This document shows positions 54,201 through 62,895 of a stretch of 64,000 bases of DNA, piece by piece (position 1 is the stretch's first letter; the number at the start of each line of letters is the position of its first letter). The DNA is from Pseudarthrobacter sulfonivorans. GTDB taxonomy: Bacteria; Actinomycetota; Actinomycetes; Actinomycetales; Micrococcaceae. The stretch is from positions 3,410,001-3,474,000 of the forward strand of contig NZ_CP013747.1 of NCBI RefSeq assembly GCF_001484605.1. The letters are read 5' to 3'. Made by a program: the position numbers and the translations under genes. The notes beneath the pieces were generated by a model, which saw only the letters and a program-made list of their open reading frames with translations, had not been told where the DNA came from and ran no database searches.

Positions 54201-57200
54201 ACCCCAACAATTACACGTCCGGGTTGCGCATAGTGGCCAAGGATTCGGACGGGTACGCCGTTCCAAACCAGGCGGTGACCTTCAGGTTGCCACCGGAGCT
54301 CGAACACCGGTTCGCTTACACCTGGTCCTCCGAAGTTTCGGCTATGACAGACGCCAACGGCGAAGCGGCACCGGGATACTCCCACTACGCCGGCGTCTAT
54401 GTGGGTAACACCACCGGGCCATTCAACGTGACTGTGGAGCACAGCGGCCAGATCTATACGCCCTTCAGCCTTGAAGCCCTTGCATTCCCGGCTGCGAACG
54501 TGCTGGACAATCCCGGTGGAGGAAACCAGAACGTTCAACCAAACGCTGGCTTCCCTTCACGGCTCTCAGCCCGGGTCTCCAACGCGGATGTGGCCGTAGG
54601 CATCCCCAATGTTCCCGTCACCTGGGCCATTGAAGGGTCTACAGACGCGTACTTCGTCCTCGACAATGGCGCGCGAACCTCCTCGGCCGTCGTTACATCG
54701 GACGCGGCAGGATACGTGGTTTCACCCGCACTCTTCGCGGGAAGCCAAGGCGGAAGCTTCATGGTTACCGCAACCGCCGAGGGAATATCTCCGGCAGTCT
54801 TTGACATGGCCGTCCTCAGCTCCGCGCGAATCATGGAAAAAATCTCGGGCGATGGCCAGGTTGTGAAGGTCGGCAAGACTTTTGATCCGGTACAGGTAGT
54901 TGTTAAGGACGACGCCGGAAATCCCGTAGCCAACCAACGCGTCCGTTTCACAGCCGAGACACCCAGCCGGGCGAACTTCGCGGGAACCTTCAGGACCTAC
55001 GCCATCACCGACAGCCAGGGGCGGGCGAGCTCCGGTGCGATCACCGCAGGAACCGAAACGGGCGGAGCCACCATAACGGCGGCGTCTGGAACTTTGGCAC
55101 CGCAGACCTTTACGCTGACCACAGAGCCGCTGGCGACGCCAGCGGTCCTGACCGAAGCCACGGGTAACCAACAATCAGCGACCGCACGTGGTGTTTTCCC
55201 GGTCCCGCTGGGCATTCGTGCCCTGGACGCCGAGGGCAACCCGACTGAGCAGGTCAGCGTCACCTTCACCGTCACCGACTCGAGCGGGTCAAGCTTCGCC
55301 GACGGTTCTGTAACCTACACGGGGACGACGAATGCGGACGGCTGGATCTATTCGCCCTTGGTAAATGCTGGGGCGTCGGCCGGCACGTTGTCGATTATTG
55401 CCACAGCAGACGGTGTTGCTCCGTTCGCCTACGACCTCACGATTAAAGATCCCAATACGGCACCGCAGCTTGAGCTGTCCACTTCAGCCGCCGCCGTCGA
55501 GGTTGGCAAGGCGGTGACGTACACGCTCGACGCGACCGATGCTGATGGTGATGCACTTTCCTACACCATCGACTTCGGCGACGGCGCGGGCGTCCAGGGC
55601 AGTTATCCAAGCAGCCAGACGATCAGCCACGCCTACACCCAGGCCGGCTCTTACCTGGTGCACGCCACCGTACGGGACGCTGCCGGGTCAACTTCCACGA
55701 CGGCAAGGATCAGCGCAGTCCTGCCGGAGCCTCTGCTAGCCGACGCCGGCGAGCCGCAACAGGCCGAGACCGGCCAGCCGTTGGTGTTTGATGCGGGCCG
55801 CTCCAAGCCACTGGCATTGATTCACGAATTCAACTGGGACTTTGGCGACGGCAGTACAGGTAGCGGATTGAGGGCCCAGCACGTGTACTCAGCAGCCGGC
55901 GAGTTCGTTGTCTCGCTGACTGTCCGTAACGGCAGCGAGGCAGCCACTTCCTCCACGACGGTCAGAGTCGAACAGGCCAGTGTCCTGCCAGGGCTCGCGG
56001 TGACGGTGAAGTCGGGCGCCAGCCTCCTGTCCGGGGCCGTCGTGACCACCAACCTTTCCGACGGCCGGCGCGTTACCGCCACCTCCGGTACGGACGGCAT
56101 CGCCGTCCTTCGAGGATTGCCCGACGGCGGGCACAGTGTCTTCGTGTCCGCCGGCGGCCACCTTCCCCTTGTGGTGCAGGCGGTTGTTAGCGGCGAAACA
56201 GGCGCCGTAGAGGCGGTACTGACAACCGGGGATGTCGGTTCTGCAATTCTTGATACGCGCACGTTGACCATCGGTGAAATAACGGACCTCGGTATCGACC
56301 CCGCGGCGCCTGAGAACCAGCAGGTGTTCGAATCTGAAATCCACCTTGCCGTCAACGGCGAACAAGCTGCCGAGGTGCCACCACTTCAGGTCTATTGGAA
56401 CCTCGACGACCAGGTCGGCGTCCGAAGCGATCCAACGCAGCCGGTCTACTGGGTCAACTCCAACACGACCGGTATCACAATCGGAAACTACGATTTCGCT
56501 CCGAGCACCACGACTGTTGGCGGCCAGCGCATCGTGCAGTGGCTGATTGTGCCGACACGTGGCAGCTACCTCAAGGAGTTCTTTGAGGCCCGCCTCGTTG
56601 TCCAGAACCTTTCGGACGCGGCGTTCACCTTCACCAAGGGACAGGCTGAAATTGCCCTGCCCGCAGGGATCAGCCTTGCCCCCACGTCGGCCCTGCAGAC
56701 TGCCCTCGTCCCGGCAGGGGACATCCCGGGCGGCGAAAGCACCACAATCTACTGGACCCTCAGGGGTGACACCGAAGGCGAATACAACATCGGTGCTACT
56801 TACACGGGTGTGCTGGAGCCTGTAGGTACGCCGGTCCGCCTCGAGGCCAGCACGGAAAGGCCCTTGAAGGTTTGGGGCGGCTCCGCACTGGAGATGGAAG
56901 TGATCGCCGATCCGTCGGCGGAAGAACTTCACCCGTTCCGCGTCACGGTGAAGCTGCGCAACCAAACGCCGGAGGGCTCCGGGATACCGGTCTACAACCC
57001 GGCGTTCGAGGTTTCCGCGGGCACGAATTACCTTCTGGCTCCTGATGTCAGCTACAAGATGTCAGCGGCCGCGCTCCTGCCTGGTGAGGTGCTGGAGAAG
57101 GACTTTATTGTCTACTCGCGCGGCTCAGGAGACGTTGGGGTTGACGATGACGACCTTCGGAAGAGCTTCATAGTCTCAACCGGTGGAAGCGTGGAGGTTG

Positions 57201-59155
57201 ACTACGCACCCGTAGCGACGCACTCGTCCCGAACGCCGAATTCAAACGTGGATGGCATATGGGGAGGCCTCTGGTTTGACAGGGAGCTGACCATCGGCTG
57301 GCAACGCAGCACGGGCGCCGCTCAATACTTCCTGTACTCCCGCAACAACTTGGAGTCCGGGGAGTGGAAGCTGGTGACCGAGGGGCAATTTTCGGAGCGC
57401 GCCCTTGTACGCCAGTTGGCTGCCGCCAGCAGCCAACTGGGGAAATACTATGCAGTGGTTACCCAGTTGGAAAACGGCGACGTGACACCCATGCACAGGG
57501 TCCTCGAGATGCCGGTGACTCCTCCGCCGCATACTCCCGAGACAGACCCCGACCTCCGCATTTCTGACAGCACAGCGGATTTACAATGCCAGGATGTCCT
57601 GTTTATAGGTGCAGCTGGTTCCGGCGAAACGTTGCTGGGATCGGCCCTGAAGGATGTGGCAAAAGATCTGGTGAAGCTACGCGACTCCGGCAGAACATAT
57701 GAGGCGGTTCGTGTTGACTACCCTGCCGCGGCGGTCCCGCTTGTCGGCGGCGACATAACTGTCGACGCCCCAGATTACATGAGCAGCATTGAATCTGGGG
57801 TGATCGAACTCAAGCGCTTCCTGGCTAATCGCCAAGAAAAGAACTGTGTGAACGAAAAGTATGTTCTGGGCGGCTATTCTCAGGGCGGCATCGTTGTCTC
57901 ACGTGCCATTTCCGAGTCTCCCGGCTTGGTTCCATCGAGCAAAGTCGCTGGGGTCTTCCTCCTCGCGAACGGCGCCAACAGCCCATTCATTGGAGGGCGC
58001 ACGTGGGGTACGGCCCAATACAAGTACGGGATTGCACGGCCTGTTTGGCAGCCGGAAGTTCCCATCCACCTTGCTGATCACACATTTTCTCTGTGCGATG
58101 AGAACGACTTGGTCTGCGACACCGTCGCAACTGTTGGAGAGGCTGCCCTTGAACGTGACGGCACTGAAATCACCAAGGGACTGGGCGTGCACACGAGTTA
58201 CAAGGAAAGGCGAGAAACGGAACTGCTGAAATTTGCGAGTCTGATGCGTGATCGGCTCATGAGTGTTGCAATTCCGGAGGCTGACCCGCACAGGATTGAA
58301 GCGGCAGGCAATGGCCAATTTCAGACTCAATTCACCACCAAAACGCTTGAGGGAGCCACGGCACTTTGGGAACTCGCTGGCGGGCCTTTGCCTGCTGGTG
58401 TTGAGCTTAAGGTCACTCCCGAAGGAGCCGTCAGCGGGCGTGTACCGCCGGGCTTCTGGAAGTTCCAGGTGTCAGTGATCGGCCACGCGTGGCAGGGACA
58501 GAGGTTCCTCACCCTTGAAGTCCGTGCTGGCTGGGCTGCGGCTGTAGCGCAGATCATCCCGGAGACGGTCGTTGCCCCCGAGAACCTGCTCAAGCCGTAC
58601 GCGGTGAGGCTGCTGGACAGCGCCGGTAAGGCTGTCGCCCGCGCAGAAGTGGAGTTCCGGATCGAGGGGCCGGCATCCTTCACCGGAGGCTCGCAGACAT
58701 ACAAGGTCCTGAGTGATGCGCAGGGGTACGCCGAGTCGGTTATCCCCGTTCCTACAGCCGAGAGCGGGACCGTGACAGCCACCGCGGCGGTTCCAGGTAA
58801 ACCACCTGTGGTTCTCCAGTCCCAGGTGGTGGTTCCCCAGGTCCTTCCGGACGGGATTAGTGCTGTTGTAACCCCGAAATTCCTATCTGGAAAGGTGATC
58901 CTGGAAGTCAGGGTGTCGAACTCCTCATCCGAGGTCAAATCGCTTTCACTGGACAGTCTTTTTGGGGCAAAAAACCTCGGAGACATTGCACCGGGCTCAT
59001 CCAGCAGTTACGAATTTGAGACCGGTCAGAAGCAGATCCCGCAGGGATCCGTTCGCGTGACAGCGGTGGGGGCATCGTTGTCGGGATCGCAGGTCATGAA
59101 CTATGGCGCCTACAACACAGGCACGGAAAAGAAGCAGGCAAAGGCGACTTCATAA
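51206..59155 (+). CDS. Giant secreted Big_1/PKD protein with embedded cutinase-like esterase
   Basis: A 2649-residue exported protein. The signal peptide has helix VASSLLAGYMVLLPASVIPA and is followed by a Ser/Pro-rich linker. Residues about 75-1420 hold roughly 12 Big_1-like Ig domains, each with a VRVQDEAGNPVSNEEVTF-type strand. Two PKD domains (about 1420-1595; FGDG motifs) and a carboxypeptidase-regulatory-like domain follow. A cutinase-like domain at about 2125-2360 has the nucleophile S2225 in GGYSQGG, D2301 in NDLVC and H2329 in GVHTSY. After it come a putative-Ig-like and a last Big_1 domain near 2470. GGGGGAAC precedes the ATG. There is no LPxTG-type anchor or C-terminal helix, so attachment is unclear. 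Confidence 0.88.
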   Translation: MKQGPASNMSWMARLRHAVSVGVASSLLAGYMVLLPASVIPAGAVEPLPSPSESSTAPSSPSAPEPAALGDVLPAWTMVAQNQSETDQRMRPGNYSPKVLSVRLADETGSPVAGATIKFEVTAGDAFFDRTNTTTMETATNAEGVASASSRYSEAMSGLVAGGNYAGSITVEASVTGSSASFTFDQIHSTVAERLEYVAGRDQELHSPYEVIKPLSVRAVDGDGHPVPDTQIEFVAKDGTANFAWSYPTATITTNQDGVASTSEGGNYYQVLRSGLGPDGYAVAAEIDARLAGADAVPFSIPLAPVESIEILTGDNQEVAGEDFYQPLQAVLRDIHGQALAYRKTTFLVTGEASFTNTGEAQKAFDTSSQWDGTVTVPRYTLRANAGHAASGTSLTVGTSSGGKTTDFHLKVAKQPRAWNLTQEYGGGQTTAIGGAFASPLGVYARDEQGRAAGYAPVTFGIVNGGGAYFEGPNAARVTSLTVEADRYGRAASPVLWSGEAVGGFSVKATTPDFAGELVFDLDVVGQPTSIRIYPETGTTAYPDSSLGWPYAVVTDSDGRPVGNQTVTFTVESGAIGIGRGTDGSEKSRTGITDSNGVAYAGDALYTGAGKTSYGPGALSATLAGGQRADAAYTVVSYPAVKQLLVVGGEGLSAKPGEMFGPVDILADSQTWPYAGYTDVTFELGGSTGSYFVDGQGQRVDGPVTVTASRYGYAQAPTIVAGDTPGSVNLKVSAPSVPDVQVNLSVSGGASSITKISQDGLQALPEDSFGYLSVRVQDEAGNPVSNEEVTFTVREGGASFSGYWWGYCGGQISGNKTLTVRSDAFGQAYTSVALCAEAGPEAPGDVIVDVAAAGIQAESFTFKVKAFPAAAVLETWAQIAPHIKTGDDLYGFPYAYARDSSGNAAGYAQVTFAIEGETEARFKITDPATGAVSLEQQVVLTADRWGNLPSPTIAAGEVRGTFSVTAKSGESNELRWDGLRVVGPVATVSAIAGDGQKLYPNNYTSGLRIVAKDSDGYAVPNQAVTFRLPPELEHRFAYTWSSEVSAMTDANGEAAPGYSHYAGVYVGNTTGPFNVTVEHSGQIYTPFSLEALAFPAANVLDNPGGGNQNVQPNAGFPSRLSARVSNADVAVGIPNVPVTWAIEGSTDAYFVLDNGARTSSAVVTSDAAGYVVSPALFAGSQGGSFMVTATAEGISPAVFDMAVLSSARIMEKISGDGQVVKVGKTFDPVQVVVKDDAGNPVANQRVRFTAETPSRANFAGTFRTYAITDSQGRASSGAITAGTETGGATITAASGTLAPQTFTLTTEPLATPAVLTEATGNQQSATARGVFPVPLGIRALDAEGNPTEQVSVTFTVTDSSGSSFADGSVTYTGTTNADGWIYSPLVNAGASAGTLSIIATADGVAPFAYDLTIKDPNTAPQLELSTSAAAVEVGKAVTYTLDATDADGDALSYTIDFGDGAGVQGSYPSSQTISHAYTQAGSYLVHATVRDAAGSTSTTARISAVLPEPLLADAGEPQQAETGQPLVFDAGRSKPLALIHEFNWDFGDGSTGSGLRAQHVYSAAGEFVVSLTVRNGSEAATSSTTVRVEQASVLPGLAVTVKSGASLLSGAVVTTNLSDGRRVTATSGTDGIAVLRGLPDGGHSVFVSAGGHLPLVVQAVVSGETGAVEAVLTTGDVGSAILDTRTLTIGEITDLGIDPAAPENQQVFESEIHLAVNGEQAAEVPPLQVYWNLDDQVGVRSDPTQPVYWVNSNTTGITIGNYDFAPSTTTVGGQRIVQWLIVPTRGSYLKEFFEARLVVQNLSDAAFTFTKGQAEIALPAGISLAPTSALQTALVPAGDIPGGESTTIYWTLRGDTEGEYNIGATYTGVLEPVGTPVRLEASTERPLKVWGGSALEMEVIADPSAEELHPFRVTVKLRNQTPEGSGIPVYNPAFEVSAGTNYLLAPDVSYKMSAAALLPGEVLEKDFIVYSRGSGDVGVDDDDLRKSFIVSTGGSVEVDYAPVATHSSRTPNSNVDGIWGGLWFDRELTIGWQRSTGAAQYFLYSRNNLESGEWKLVTEGQFSERALVRQLAAASSQLGKYYAVVTQLENGDVTPMHRVLEMPVTPPPHTPETDPDLRISDSTADLQCQDVLFIGAAGSGETLLGSALKDVAKDLVKLRDSGRTYEAVRVDYPAAAVPLVGGDITVDAPDYMSSIESGVIELKRFLANRQEKNCVNEKYVLGGYSQGGIVVSRAISESPGLVPSSKVAGVFLLANGANSPFIGGRTWGTAQYKYGIARPVWQPEVPIHLADHTFSLCDENDLVCDTVATVGEAALERDGTEITKGLGVHTSYKERRETELLKFASLMRDRLMSVAIPEADPHRIEAAGNGQFQTQFTTKTLEGATALWELAGGPLPAGVELKVTPEGAVSGRVPPGFWKFQVSVIGHAWQGQRFLTLEVRAGWAAAVAQIIPETVVAPENLLKPYAVRLLDSAGKAVARAEVEFRIEGPASFTGGSQTYKVLSDAQGYAESVIPVPTAESGTVTATAAVPGKPPVVLQSQVVVPQVLPDGISAVVTPKFLSGKVILEVRVSNSSSEVKSLSLDSLFGAKNLGDIAPGSSSSYEFETGQKQIPQGSVRVTAVGASLSGSQVMNYGAYNTGTEKKQAKATS

Positions 59156-59191
59156 TCAGCGCGTACGGCGGGACAGATGACCCGCTGAGGA

Positions 59192-59237
59192 GGTGAGGGG
59201 TACGACGGCGGCGCGTGCCGCCGTCGTACGCCTCACC
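59192..59237 (+). terminator. Strong hairpin after the giant gene
   Basis: GGTGAGG and TACGACGGCGGC pair with GCCGCCGTCGTA and CCTCACC around a GCGT loop, a 20-bp stem with one mismatch. It lies 37 bases after the stop. Confidence 0.85.
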
Positions 59238-59332
59238 CCTGCCCGGCTTGCTTGAATGGCCGTAAGGAGGCCCATATGGCCTTCACCGCGGGGCCGGGAA
59301 GCGCGGTCGCCCGCAAGATCGCACCTGTCCTG

Positions 59333-59473
59333 TCAGACGGCTTCCTCCGCATGTTCAGCGCACCGCACCGTCGCGATCAGCTGGCCACCGCCGTCGGCCT
59401 TTACATAGTGGGTCACGTGGTTCGTGATCCTGCCGCAGTGATCACAGAAGCACGCGTGTTGTTTTGTCTGCAT
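59333..59473 (-). CDS. Small zinc-ribbon protein, copy 4
   Basis: A 46-residue protein, MQTKQHACFCDHCGRITNHV at the N-terminus and TVRCAEHAEEAV at the end, with CxxC and CxxH pairs spaced as in a zinc ribbon. It is homologous to the 48-residue protein at 33957-34103 (TKQH, CGK/RxTNHVT, DGGG, LIATVRCAEH conserved) and to two fragments near 35.0 and 36.4 kb. There is no obvious ribosome binding site. Function unknown. Too short for usual gene finders, but the conservation of both metal pairs supports it. Confidence 0.6.
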   Translation of the reverse strand: MQTKQHACFCDHCGRITNHVTHYVKADGGGQLIATVRCAEHAEEAV

Positions 59474-59639
59474 AGCGAGATGTTACGCAGTTCGATGGAT
59501 TTAAGGCGAGATCCCGGCCAGGAATGTGGATCTCCACATGCGGCCCGGACCGCGTCCCGCATCCCGGAAACTCCAAGGGCCCGCGGGTAGAATCGGGGCC
59601 AAGAAGAACGCAGTCGCTTTCCGGAGGTACGGAGAAACA

Positions 59640-60455
59640 ATGTCAGAATGGCTCGACGTCGGCGCGGACAACTACGTGCTGGTTACCGAAGGATCACTGC
59701 TGAACACCGGCCTAATTGTGGGCTCCGAGCGGGCCATGGTGGTCGATACCGGCTGCGGGCCGCGGCAGGGGCGCGAGATCCTGGACGCGGTGCGGGAGAA
59801 GACCTCTTTGCCCCTGGTGGTGGTCAACACGCACGCGCACTACGACCACTTCTTCGGCAACGCTGTCTTCGCATCCGACGGCGCCACCGAGTTCTGGGCA
59901 CACGAAAACTGCGCCCAGGAGATCGACGACCACGGGGACCTGCAGCGCCGGTTCGTGGGAACGCTGGAGCCGGAGATGTCCACCGGCGAGGGTGAGAACG
60001 TGGAACTGGTGGTGCCCAATGCCATCGTCAAGGACCAGCCCGTGCTGGTGGACCTGGGCGGGATCACCGTGACCCTCTTCTACCTGGGCCGCGGCCACAC
60101 CGACGGCGACCTCCTGGTGGGCACCCCCACCACCCTCTTTGTGGGCGACCTCGTGGAGCAGGGCGCGCACCCGTCCTTCGAGGACTCCTACCCGGAGGAA
60201 TGGGCCGACTCCCTGCGCCACATCTCGGCCCTGCGCCACCGGTACGAGTTCCTGATCCCCGGCCACGGCCAGCCCTGCAGCGACCAGTTCGTCAAGACCA
60301 TGGCCAACACCATGACCACAGCCGTGCGCCAGGCCCAGCAGTCCATCCGCGAAACCCCCACCGACGCCACGAAGGCCATCCCTGTGCTGCCCTACGGCCC
60401 GGAGCAGTCACGCTGGTTCATCAAGCGCCTGCAGGAGACACGGCCGCTGCACTGA
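59640..60455 (+). CDS. MBL-fold metallohydrolase
   Basis: A 271-residue metallo-beta-lactamase-fold hydrolase. Metal ligands are visible in NTHAHYDHFFGN (HxHxDH), then His in YLGRGHTDGDLL and Asp in LFVGDLVEQGAHP, and the late His in FLIPGHGQP. The start MSEWLDVGADNYVL follows GGAG at a good distance; an upstream frame to 59526 is not supported. The substrate is not predictable: thioesterases, lactonases and others share the fold. It stands alone. Confidence 0.88.
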   Translation: MSEWLDVGADNYVLVTEGSLLNTGLIVGSERAMVVDTGCGPRQGREILDAVREKTSLPLVVVNTHAHYDHFFGNAVFASDGATEFWAHENCAQEIDDHGDLQRRFVGTLEPEMSTGEGENVELVVPNAIVKDQPVLVDLGGITVTLFYLGRGHTDGDLLVGTPTTLFVGDLVEQGAHPSFEDSYPEEWADSLRHISALRHRYEFLIPGHGQPCSDQFVKTMANTMTTAVRQAQQSIRETPTDATKAIPVLPYGPEQSRWFIKRLQETRPLH

Positions 60456-60557
60456 CTGGCCAACTTTGGGCAATCATGCAGGATCCATGACCTCTGCCGC
60501 AGGAAACTGACAGTTCGACGCGGGCGGGAATTCGCCGGTCTCCGTGGCTGGGTAGGC

Positions 60558-61052
60558 TCAGCTGAGGCTGCAAACTTCCCGGGCACGTTTCATGGCCTGG
60601 TGGGATCTCTTTGAGAGGTTGTCACGGCCCGCGGTTCTGTACAGGTCCGATGCCCACTCGAATTCGGCTGCGGCGTCGTAGTATCTTGCCTCTTGGAAGA
60701 GGCGTCGGCCGATCTGGTGCCGGACCAGCGCTTCGCGGGCGGGAGTGGCGGCCAGGCGGAGTGCCTGTTCGTGCAATGTGGCCGCTTCATGCCAGCCGTA
60801 CTGTCGCTGGTGGGCATGGGCAAGGACGAGCAGCGGCCGAAGCGGGTCATGCGAGCCCGCCAGAAGGCGGCGTCCTTCGGCCAATGCTTCGTCGTCCCGT
60901 CCGAGCAGGGACAGGATCCACACCCGTTCCAGGGCCGGACATCCCTCAAGCCGGTTCTCCACCGCGGCTTTGTCCAGCAGAACATCGCGCAGCGTCGCAG
61001 GATCGACACGCCAGATCTCCGCTTCAGTACCCACCGAACACACCACCTCCAA
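60558..61052 (-). CDS. TPR-like hypothetical protein
   Basis: A 164-residue, mostly helical protein whose paired helices look like tetratricopeptide repeats: ALERVWILSLLGRDDEALAE, PLLVLAHAHQRQYGWHEAAT, LVRHQIGRRLFQEARYYDAA and FEWASDLYRTAGRDN. Probably a scaffold for protein contacts in the cytoplasm. No partner is suggested by its neighbours. Confidence 0.7.
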   Translation of the reverse strand: MEVVCSVGTEAEIWRVDPATLRDVLLDKAAVENRLEGCPALERVWILSLLGRDDEALAEGRRLLAGSHDPLRPLLVLAHAHQRQYGWHEAATLHEQALRLAATPAREALVRHQIGRRLFQEARYYDAAAEFEWASDLYRTAGRDNLSKRSHQAMKRAREVCSLS

Positions 61053-61289
61053 AAATTACGATGCCCAGCCAGCCGGAGCGTCACAGACAAATGGACTTCC
61101 GTCCGGCAATTTAATGCTCTCACGCCCGCGATATGCCGGCCATTCGGACCATCCCTCTCTCCCATATGCCGGGGCTGGCCTATTGTGTGGAGCTAGAGTG
61201 ATCGGAAGTGCATCACTGCTTTGCGTTGCTCCCAACGGAGTATCCGTGGCTTTCACCGCCACGGTCGGGGAACTTTATTTGGAGACTTT

Positions 61290-61619
61290 GTGGGGATTCA
61301 CCCATTGGACAGCGAGAAGGCCGCGGTGGAACTTCACGACGGCGTCGTCTACCTTCGCTGGACCCCTGGCGCAATGGTGACTGCAAAAGACGCGCGCGCC
61401 GTGATGGCCAAGGTCAGGTACCTGTGTTCCGGCCGCCATCGTCCTATGCTCGTCGACATGGCCAGAATGGAAGGCGTGGAGCACAAGGCGCGGGAAATAT
61501 TTGCCGCGCCCTGGCCGCTGACGCGCACTGCCATTGTGGGCACCTCACCGGTGGACCGCGTCATAGTCAGTTTCTACTTGGCCCGACATTCCCCCGTCTG
61601 CCCTCGAACGCCATACTGA
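61290..61619 (+). CDS. STAS/SEC14-like small protein, probably truncated by frameshift
   Basis: A 109-residue protein: VELHDGVVYLRWTPGAMVTA, DARAVMAKVRYLCSGRHRPM followed by LVDMARMEG, and AIVGTSPVDRVIVSFYLARH. This pattern is common in Arthrobacter-type STAS/SEC14-like proteins. Relatives continue for 15-20 residues after SPxCPTRFF; here the frame ends at RTPY. The next frame continues to 61792 with protein-like sequence (RLEGALAESQATANGMPLFA), so a frameshift near 61585 or a fusion breakpoint is likely. GTG at 61290 has GGAG upstream. Confidence 0.55.
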   Translation: MGIHPLDSEKAAVELHDGVVYLRWTPGAMVTAKDARAVMAKVRYLCSGRHRPMLVDMARMEGVEHKAREIFAAPWPLTRTAIVGTSPVDRVIVSFYLARHSPVCPRTPY

Positions 61620-62082
61620 ACGCTCTGCTGCGGCGGCTGGAAGGGGCGCTTGCGGAATCACAAGCTACCGCGAACGGAATGCCGCTCTTCGCCGTGGAAG
61701 CGCAATTGACTGAAAGACTTCAAACTCTTCTCCCGGGAGTGCGGTTCACCGCCCAGGAGATCAGGGCCTGGGCGGCCGAAATTTCCAGCTGAGCTCCGAA
61801 GCAGTGGAGCCCACAGCGACCTGCGGACGCGAACCTGACTGGGGCCGCTGGCGGCGCATCCAAGAACTCTGAAATGTGGCCCGGGATGTGGGGGACATCC
61901 CAGGTTACGGCCCTACTGTACGATACGTGCGCCGGCGGCCCTAAAATGCAGCAGCCGACGGATGCCTGATCGATGAAAGTTCATGCACATCCTTGGCGTT
62001 CCTTGTAGCTTAGGGACTGTGGGTCTGAATACCGCGCCAGCGCTGGGCTGACAGGGATTCTTCAGATTGACGTGGGGGGGCC

Positions 62083-62868
62083 ATGAGCGACCTGGGTGTG
62101 GCTGTAGTAATAGAGGATGACCTGGACATGCGGAACCTGTTGGTGGGTGTGCTCCGTCAATCAGGGTTTGAGGTCCATACGGCAAGCGACGGTAGAGAAG
62201 GCGTAGCGGCGGTCCGGGAAATACGGCCGGATGTCGTGACCCTGGACGTGGGTCTGCCTGATATTGACGGGTTCGAGGTTCTGCGCCGGATCCGCCAGTT
62301 CAGCAACGCCTATGTCGTGATGCTTACCGGCAGGACGGAGGAGCCCGATCTGCTGGAAGCACTCCAGGCAGGGGCCGATGACTACATCACCAAACCGTTC
62401 CGGCCCCGGGAGCTGCGGGCGCGGATGGCGGCGATGCTGCGCCGGCCACGTCCGCAGACGCTGGACACTACTGCGGCTGTGTCCCCTTCGGAACCTTTGC
62501 CTCCCGAGGCCGGAGTGGGGGAATCGGTCTTCCGGCACAACGGGTTGGCGCTGGATTACCGGAGACGGACGGCCGCAGTGGGCGGGAAAGGTGTGGAACT
62601 GACGCGAAGCGAATTTGATCTCCTCCACGAACTGCTCCGCGCGTCGGGAGCAGTCCTTTCGCGAGCTGAGCTCGTCCGCGCCGCCCGGGGCGAGTACTAC
62701 CGCGAGGACGCTTACATCAGTGACTCCGATGAACGCGCTGTCGAGGTACACATCGGCAACCTCCGCCGTAAGCTCGGCGATAATCCGGAATCGCCGCTGT
62801 GGCTGCAGACGGTCCGCGGCGCGGGCTACCGGCTGGCCAGCCCATCAACGCCCGGCGGGTCCGCGTAA
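62083..62868 (+). CDS. OmpR/PhoP-family response regulator
   Basis: A 261-residue two-component regulator: receiver domain with acidic VVIEDDLDMRNLL, phospho-Asp in DVVTLDVGLPDIDGFEVLRR, Thr in VMLTGR and Lys in DDYITKPFRPRELRARM; a linker; and a winged-helix DNA-binding domain ending AVEVHIGNLRRKLGDNPESP and LQTVRGAGYRLA. The ATG follows GGGGGG. There is no kinase next to it; the convergent gene encodes a histidine-phosphotransfer-like protein, which may be connected. Confidence 0.92.
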   Translation: MSDLGVAVVIEDDLDMRNLLVGVLRQSGFEVHTASDGREGVAAVREIRPDVVTLDVGLPDIDGFEVLRRIRQFSNAYVVMLTGRTEEPDLLEALQAGADDYITKPFRPRELRARMAAMLRRPRPQTLDTTAAVSPSEPLPPEAGVGESVFRHNGLALDYRRRTAAVGGKGVELTRSEFDLLHELLRASGAVLSRAELVRAARGEYYREDAYISDSDERAVEVHIGNLRRKLGDNPESPLWLQTVRGAGYRLASPSTPGGSA

Positions 62869-62895
62869 CCGCAGCCGCCGCGACGGAGGCGTGAC

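Noticed and set aside
59104..59155. Sortase signal at the end of the giant protein (YNTGTEKKQ)
   Set aside because: NTG is present but there is no LPx/LAx context and no following hydrophobic helix, so it is not a sorting signal.
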